Source: Numida meleagris (lineage: Eukaryota; Chordata; Aves; Galliformes; Numididae). Taken from it: DNA of 64,000 bases. A program made the translations under genes and the position numbers. Where the stretch lies: assembly GCF_002078875.1 (NCBI RefSeq), contig NC_034410.1:80030333-80094332 (forward strand). The letters are read 5' to 3'. Below, in pieces: positions 59,456 through 64,000 of this stretch; the first letter of the stretch is position 1; each line of letters opens with the position of its first letter. The notes beneath the pieces were generated by a model, which worked only from the letters and a program-made list of their open reading frames with translations, had not been told where the DNA came from and made no database searches.

Positions 59456-61917
59456 GGCTAGAAAAAATTCTGATACCATGAGCAAAGGTTCTTTTATTCC
59501 TCATAGATCTAGAAAATGGTGCTTCATTTATTCCCTTTAAAGAACATTACGTTTCAAAAATCACCTTATAGAAGCCACACCAGTAATAAATATAGAGATG
59601 ATTTGTTTGATCAAGCAATTATGTAGCTTTTCTTTTCTTTGAAAATTGCACAACAGTAATTTATTTGTATAGCATATCCATGATGTATAGTTGAAGAAAG
59701 GGTTTATAAACTGACATGCCTAGTACATAAAAGTTTTAAACAGAGATTTAACTCTTCGAGTATTTCACTGAAATATCTTGAGATTTAAAAGATTCTTTTA
59801 ACTTGATATTCTACACTTGATATATAACTGAATTTGCTAATGGACCTGTCTTTCCCTCATTAATAAACACAAAGTTGTAGGAAACAGTCCTATTTAACAA
59901 ATAAACTGTACAGATGTATAGTTCCCTCTTCACACTGTGGTCACAGGTAATCTCACCTGGAACCAGTGGGATTTGCTAAGTCACCTTTACTCACCTTGGT
60001 ATTAAGTTCTAAGTAAACAGAGCATCTACTTTTGCATCTCAAGCAGAAATTTGGAGATAGTTCCTTTGTGAAAAAGGTAGGCATGCTTTCCCTGAGTTCC
60101 ACGACAATATATGTTGAAATCTGTAAACTAAAAGTATTAGTACCTGGGTTGAAATGCCTGCACATCACATAAACTGTCATGGTACCACTTGGTGCCTGAA
60201 AGTGTTACAGGAGCAGCTGTAATTTATTTCTCAGATAGTAGTTCAGAAAAATACTACTGGTGTAGGATACTAATCCTCATAGAAAGCAAGGCAATAAAGC
60301 CACTAGTATTAATATTTCCTAAAATCTATTGTGATAAATCAACTGAATTTTGTTATAAAAATGTAAAACCACAGTGACTGGTTTTACTCTGATGTATCTA
60401 GTATAGCACAATATTACTCCAAGCTGAAGATATTATAGTCATTTTTATTCAAAGAATGTATATTGTTTTCCCTCTAGAAGATGCCTCCAACTTGATCTTT
60501 TTTTAATCTTTGTTTGGTTGACTATATACCTGACAAAACTCTTTGCTTCATGTTGCAGTATAGGCATTGCCATTTCACGAATGTGTGCAGATACAACTCA
60601 TTAGTTGACATGAGTGAACTGAGTGTAAATTTGTACTGTATTCTGAATAAACAGTGTGAAAGATAACATTAATCCAAGAAAGGGACGTGCTACTTAATTT
60701 GATTTTCTCTTACAATATCTAATCTGTAACCAATTACATTTTTCTTCATTCCTTTGCACATATCTCAGTTTACTCTCTAAAGATTAAAGTTTCTGTTAGG
60801 AGTAGCAGAAAAATGCAAAGAGCCAAGTAGCCACAATAGTCTTTTAAACCATATTGTAAATTAAAACAAACAAAGAAACCAACCAACCAACCAAAAATTC
60901 CTATCTATCCTTGTTTCTGTTGATCTTTCTTTTTTTTTTTTGTTTTGTTTTTTTTTGCATATTCCTGAAGTCACCTTGTTGAAAGATATCAAAATAATTT
61001 TGTCTTCTCTTTATTTGAAAAGAACTCAATGGCAGGTTCAGTTATCATAGCCTCCCCTGCTGAGGTTTTTGACTGCTTAAGCAATTACTCAAGGTTTCTT
61101 ATTCTGAAATGGGGGCACTAAAATTCTGTCTTACTGACCTCCCTATTTATTTCTCCAAACTCTGGTTACATTGTGCCTCCAAAACAAAACAAACAAAACA
61201 AACAACAACAAAAACGAAACCAACAAAACCCCTATACTATTCAAACTTCTTGAACAATACTCTTCTTTATGTTTATTCTCCAGGCTTACATTTGCTTTTC
61301 CTTTTTTCATCCCCTGCCTTTAATCTTCCTCATATGAACAGGAACAAGAAAGAGTGAAGGTGAAGGATGGTATCTGAATTAATGGTATTGTTGATGACTT
61401 TTCCTTAAGAACTCTGTGAAAGAGACTTGCTCAGAGAATGAAATACAGGACCTAGAAGATGGATTTAAGTGACAGACTATGACTTGTACAGAGACGGATG
61501 GTCACCTTAGCCGTTCATATAATGAAAGGGTCTTTTGTGAGAACAATGTTAAAAAAAGAAGATACAATCTTCAGACATCTTCCTAATTAAGCCATGCATT
61601 CTAGAAAGTGGGTAAGATTTCCTACTCTGAATGCAATGGGTAAGTTGAAAGATACGTTGGATAAATTTAAATCTGTGACTAACTTCAATCTAGCTTGTGC
61701 AAGTTCTGTTTAAATTTTTTTTTCTAAAAACAAAATTTTTGGCCCATGCAAAATTTGTATGACTGTGAATGTTCTATGTCCAAGAAACAGCTCCCCTGCA
61801 CTGGCCTTTCTTTCTCACAACAATGCTAAAGACAGCAAAGATTATATAGAACAGATTGCACTTATAGTTACCTAAATAGTAGTATTAAAATAACTGTAAC
61901 TTAGTTATTATCAGACA
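59456..61917. other. Unannotated sequence
   Basis: No gene or repeat was recognised. AACA/AACAA-rich simple sequence lies at about 61183-61215, and T-rich tracts at 60929-60957. Confidence 0.45.
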
Positions 61918-62466
61918 TCAAGTTTTACATGTGGTGCTAGAATTAATATCACTCTCCTCAAATCTGTGGAACACAGCACTGGTAGATAGAAGCACTTTCT
62001 CTTCAAAGACACCTACAGTATAGCCAACGTAATCATCATTTAAAAGTCTAGGTGTACAGCAAGTTTGCTTATGAGTGTCTTTTCCCTTAGGAAACAAATG
62101 CAAGATCTTACTGAACAATCTTCCACTATAACTGCATTTGGCTAGGTCTGTAATCAAGTCTACGTTGTTATCTGATATATCAACATCAATTTTGAAATGT
62201 GATGTCTTTTTTTTTTTCCCCAACTATATGAAAAGCGACATTCCATACCTTTGAAATACTAGTAGGACAAAAAAATAATAATTTAAAAAATTGAAAATAA
62301 ATAAAGATATACATAAAATAAAAATCTTTCTGATAGGCAGGAAGAGACCCAAGAAGGTCAGAAGAATCTGCCTCTACATATTGTCCTGAAAGTGAAAAAT
62401 TCCTGACATATCTGTGTTTCCCTATGTCTTCATTCCAAGACGGTGTTAATTTATTTGATGTACGCT
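61918..62466 (-). other. Two overlapping coding-like minus-strand frames, unidentified
   Basis: The frame 62464 to about 62320 follows an acceptor-like TTAACACCTTGCAG and includes KHRYVRNFSLSGQYVEADSS. The frame 62223-61918 (including DNNVDLITDLAKCSYSGRL) ends at a TGA. Both have non-repetitive, protein-like composition but no recognised domain. No donor site joins them convincingly, and AT-rich low-complexity sequence lies between them. They could be relics or chance. Confidence 0.15.
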
Positions 62467-64000
62467 GCAAGGTGTTAATGTAAAACCATTGGTAATCACC
62501 AGTAAAAACAAGTTTGGGTGTAAGAATCCAACCACTGGTAGCTGTAATTTTTATGTAGAGTACATTATAATTGAGTCAAACATCTTCTTGTATTTATATC
62601 TAAGGAAAAGGAATGTTTTGTCCTGATGACATATAAAAACGTGTGCAAATTGAGACTTTTGTCTCCCCCAAAACAATTTGAGTCTCTTATCTAAATTAGA
62701 CCAATGACAAGTGATCATGTAACCAAAAAAACTGACACTAATGAAGAAAACCAGGTTAGTATCAACATCTCTAAATCCACATGAATACTTTCATATTTTT
62801 ACCAAAGAATTTTACAGTACAGTAACCTCCCATTTTTTGGCATTCTGATTTTCATAATGTTGTAGTTCTGACCAGTATGTTAGATTTTTTTGGAACACAC
62901 CCTAATATGCTATATTGAGAGCAAAGAACTCCTGTTTTCTTTGATTATTATTGCATTTTCTGAAAACATTATATGACACAGAATATATTATTTATATACG
63001 CCAAGCCTTCACTGATAATCTCAAGAGACAAAAGTGCTTAGAAGCAAGCTTTGGGTAATGAAGTTTGCAACTGTTATAAAAATGTAATTATGTGCTGCAA
63101 TCAGACATGATTGTTTAGTTTTGTTGTTGTTGTTCTCTTATATTAGATAATACCTGAGTAAAATTACTGGATATTTCAATTTTTTGTGTCCCCTATGTAG
63201 TGTTTTACGTAAATAAATTTATACATGTGCATATCCTCATACAAATATAAAACATTTCAACTATTAATTTAAATCAGGCAAGAATTTTCTGTTTGGGAAA
63301 TATTTTTCCAAATTAAAATGATATCTTTTTGATTTGTGGGACAAATTTGGACATGCAGGCATGTGGCAGAAAAAATTTACGTGAGCATGAAGACGTGCCT
63401 AAGGACAAACAACTTCATCAGAAACAGCAGAGGAATATGTCGTCTACACATACATTGCCTGCCAATAATCTGTTTTGATTTGGTGATTTTTTGAATCATG
63501 GCAATGAACTGCTTTGCACCCAGGATACTTTAGATTTACAAGAATAGTTCTAGCTAAGTTCCTGTCTTAGGTTTAATGAAGTTCTCAGGATCTTTTTCCC
63601 ATCTCTGACTTCATGTGGTGAGTACTTCATCTTTCCACTGACAAGAAGTCTATTTTATTACAGGCTAGGAAGATTTAAAGACTAATGTGAAGGATTCATA
63701 TTTTGGAAACATTTGTGGCCCAAACAAGAATCAGAATACAAAAGGGAAAATTTCAAACAGTCCATAACCTGATTTGGATGCCAGGTAGTCTAACTTTGAG
63801 CTACTGAGTTCTGCAGGAAAGGAAGCAAAAGAATAATTTGCTATTGCAGAAGCATTTGTCTTCTTTTTTCATTTTATGTGTCATAGATATTGAGACATTT
63901 CATTACTGAAGTTGAAACCTGATAAGTCCTTTAAGGATCTTACACTTGAAGTATTCATAAACCCCTGAATTCTACAGAAGCAAGAGGAACAAGAAGTATA
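62467..64000. other. Unannotated sequence to window end
   Basis: Nothing was recognised. A short TTG repeat occurs at about 63121-63133. Confidence 0.45.

Noticed and set aside
60866..60893. AAAC/AACC-rich patch as a telomere-like or tandem array
   Set aside because: Only a few imperfect short units; simple low-complexity sequence.

Overview
This window looks like gene-poor nuclear DNA from a bird, most likely a galliform such as chicken. The evidence is the repeat content: many 5'-truncated CR1 LINEs with the CR1-type tail (tandem ATTCTATG or similar units), several avian endogenous-retrovirus LTRs, and a mariner-derived element beginning with the GTCACTCCAAAAGTAATG-type terminus seen in avian mariners. 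The sequence is AT-rich, has no bacterial-style operons, and has no long open reading frame outside repeats. No protein-coding gene, tRNA, rRNA or CRISPR array can be supported. The window is best read as intergenic or intronic, and nearly every open frame longer than about 100 codons lies inside CR1 or is a chance frame.

Layout. Positions 1-8.7 kb hold CR1 pieces (1-123, 1016-1155, 2505-3575, 4461-5100, 7690-7945), a solo LTR abutting one CR1 (5101-5677), an ancient MIR-like SINE (4132-4220) and a very old non-LTR reverse-transcriptase remnant (8250-8660). From 8.7 to 16.5 kb nothing is recognisable. From 16.5 to 24.1 kb there is an LTR-rich block (16532-17080, 19771-20361, 20630-20848, 22322-22833) ending in a long CR1 with recognisable RT motifs. 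From 24.1 to 32.5 kb the sequence is mostly unannotated, with two opposed CR1s at 28.35-29.12 kb and two weak coding-like patches near 26.6-27.0 kb. From 32.5 to 36.8 kb there is a rearranged CR1, an LTR scrap, a second copy of the inverted repeat, a CpG-bearing solo LTR and a mariner-like MITE. From 42.5 to 44.9 kb CR1 fragments surround a 170-bp GGAAT/AGAAT microsatellite. The rest is mainly unannotated, with CR1 at 50.5, 51.9, 54.7 and 59.3 kb, an LTR fragment at 57.9 kb and an alpharetrovirus-like solo LTR at 58.4-58.8 kb.

The most striking structure is a pair of 1,134-bp inverted arms, 18614-19747 and 33274-34407. By eye they differ at a single position (19741/33280) and have no indels. 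They are separated by 13.5 kb. Beyond the inner ends the two sides remain recognisably related (LTR-end sequence) but are clearly diverged and carry indels. Beyond the outer ends similarity stops abruptly. This pattern suggests recent homogenisation by gene conversion, a recent inverted duplication, or an assembly artefact, and it makes the 13.5-kb spacer a candidate inversion polymorphism. A second unusual item is a 55-bp block, 51/55 identical to unique-looking sequence 1.1 kb upstream, embedded inside a CR1 copy.
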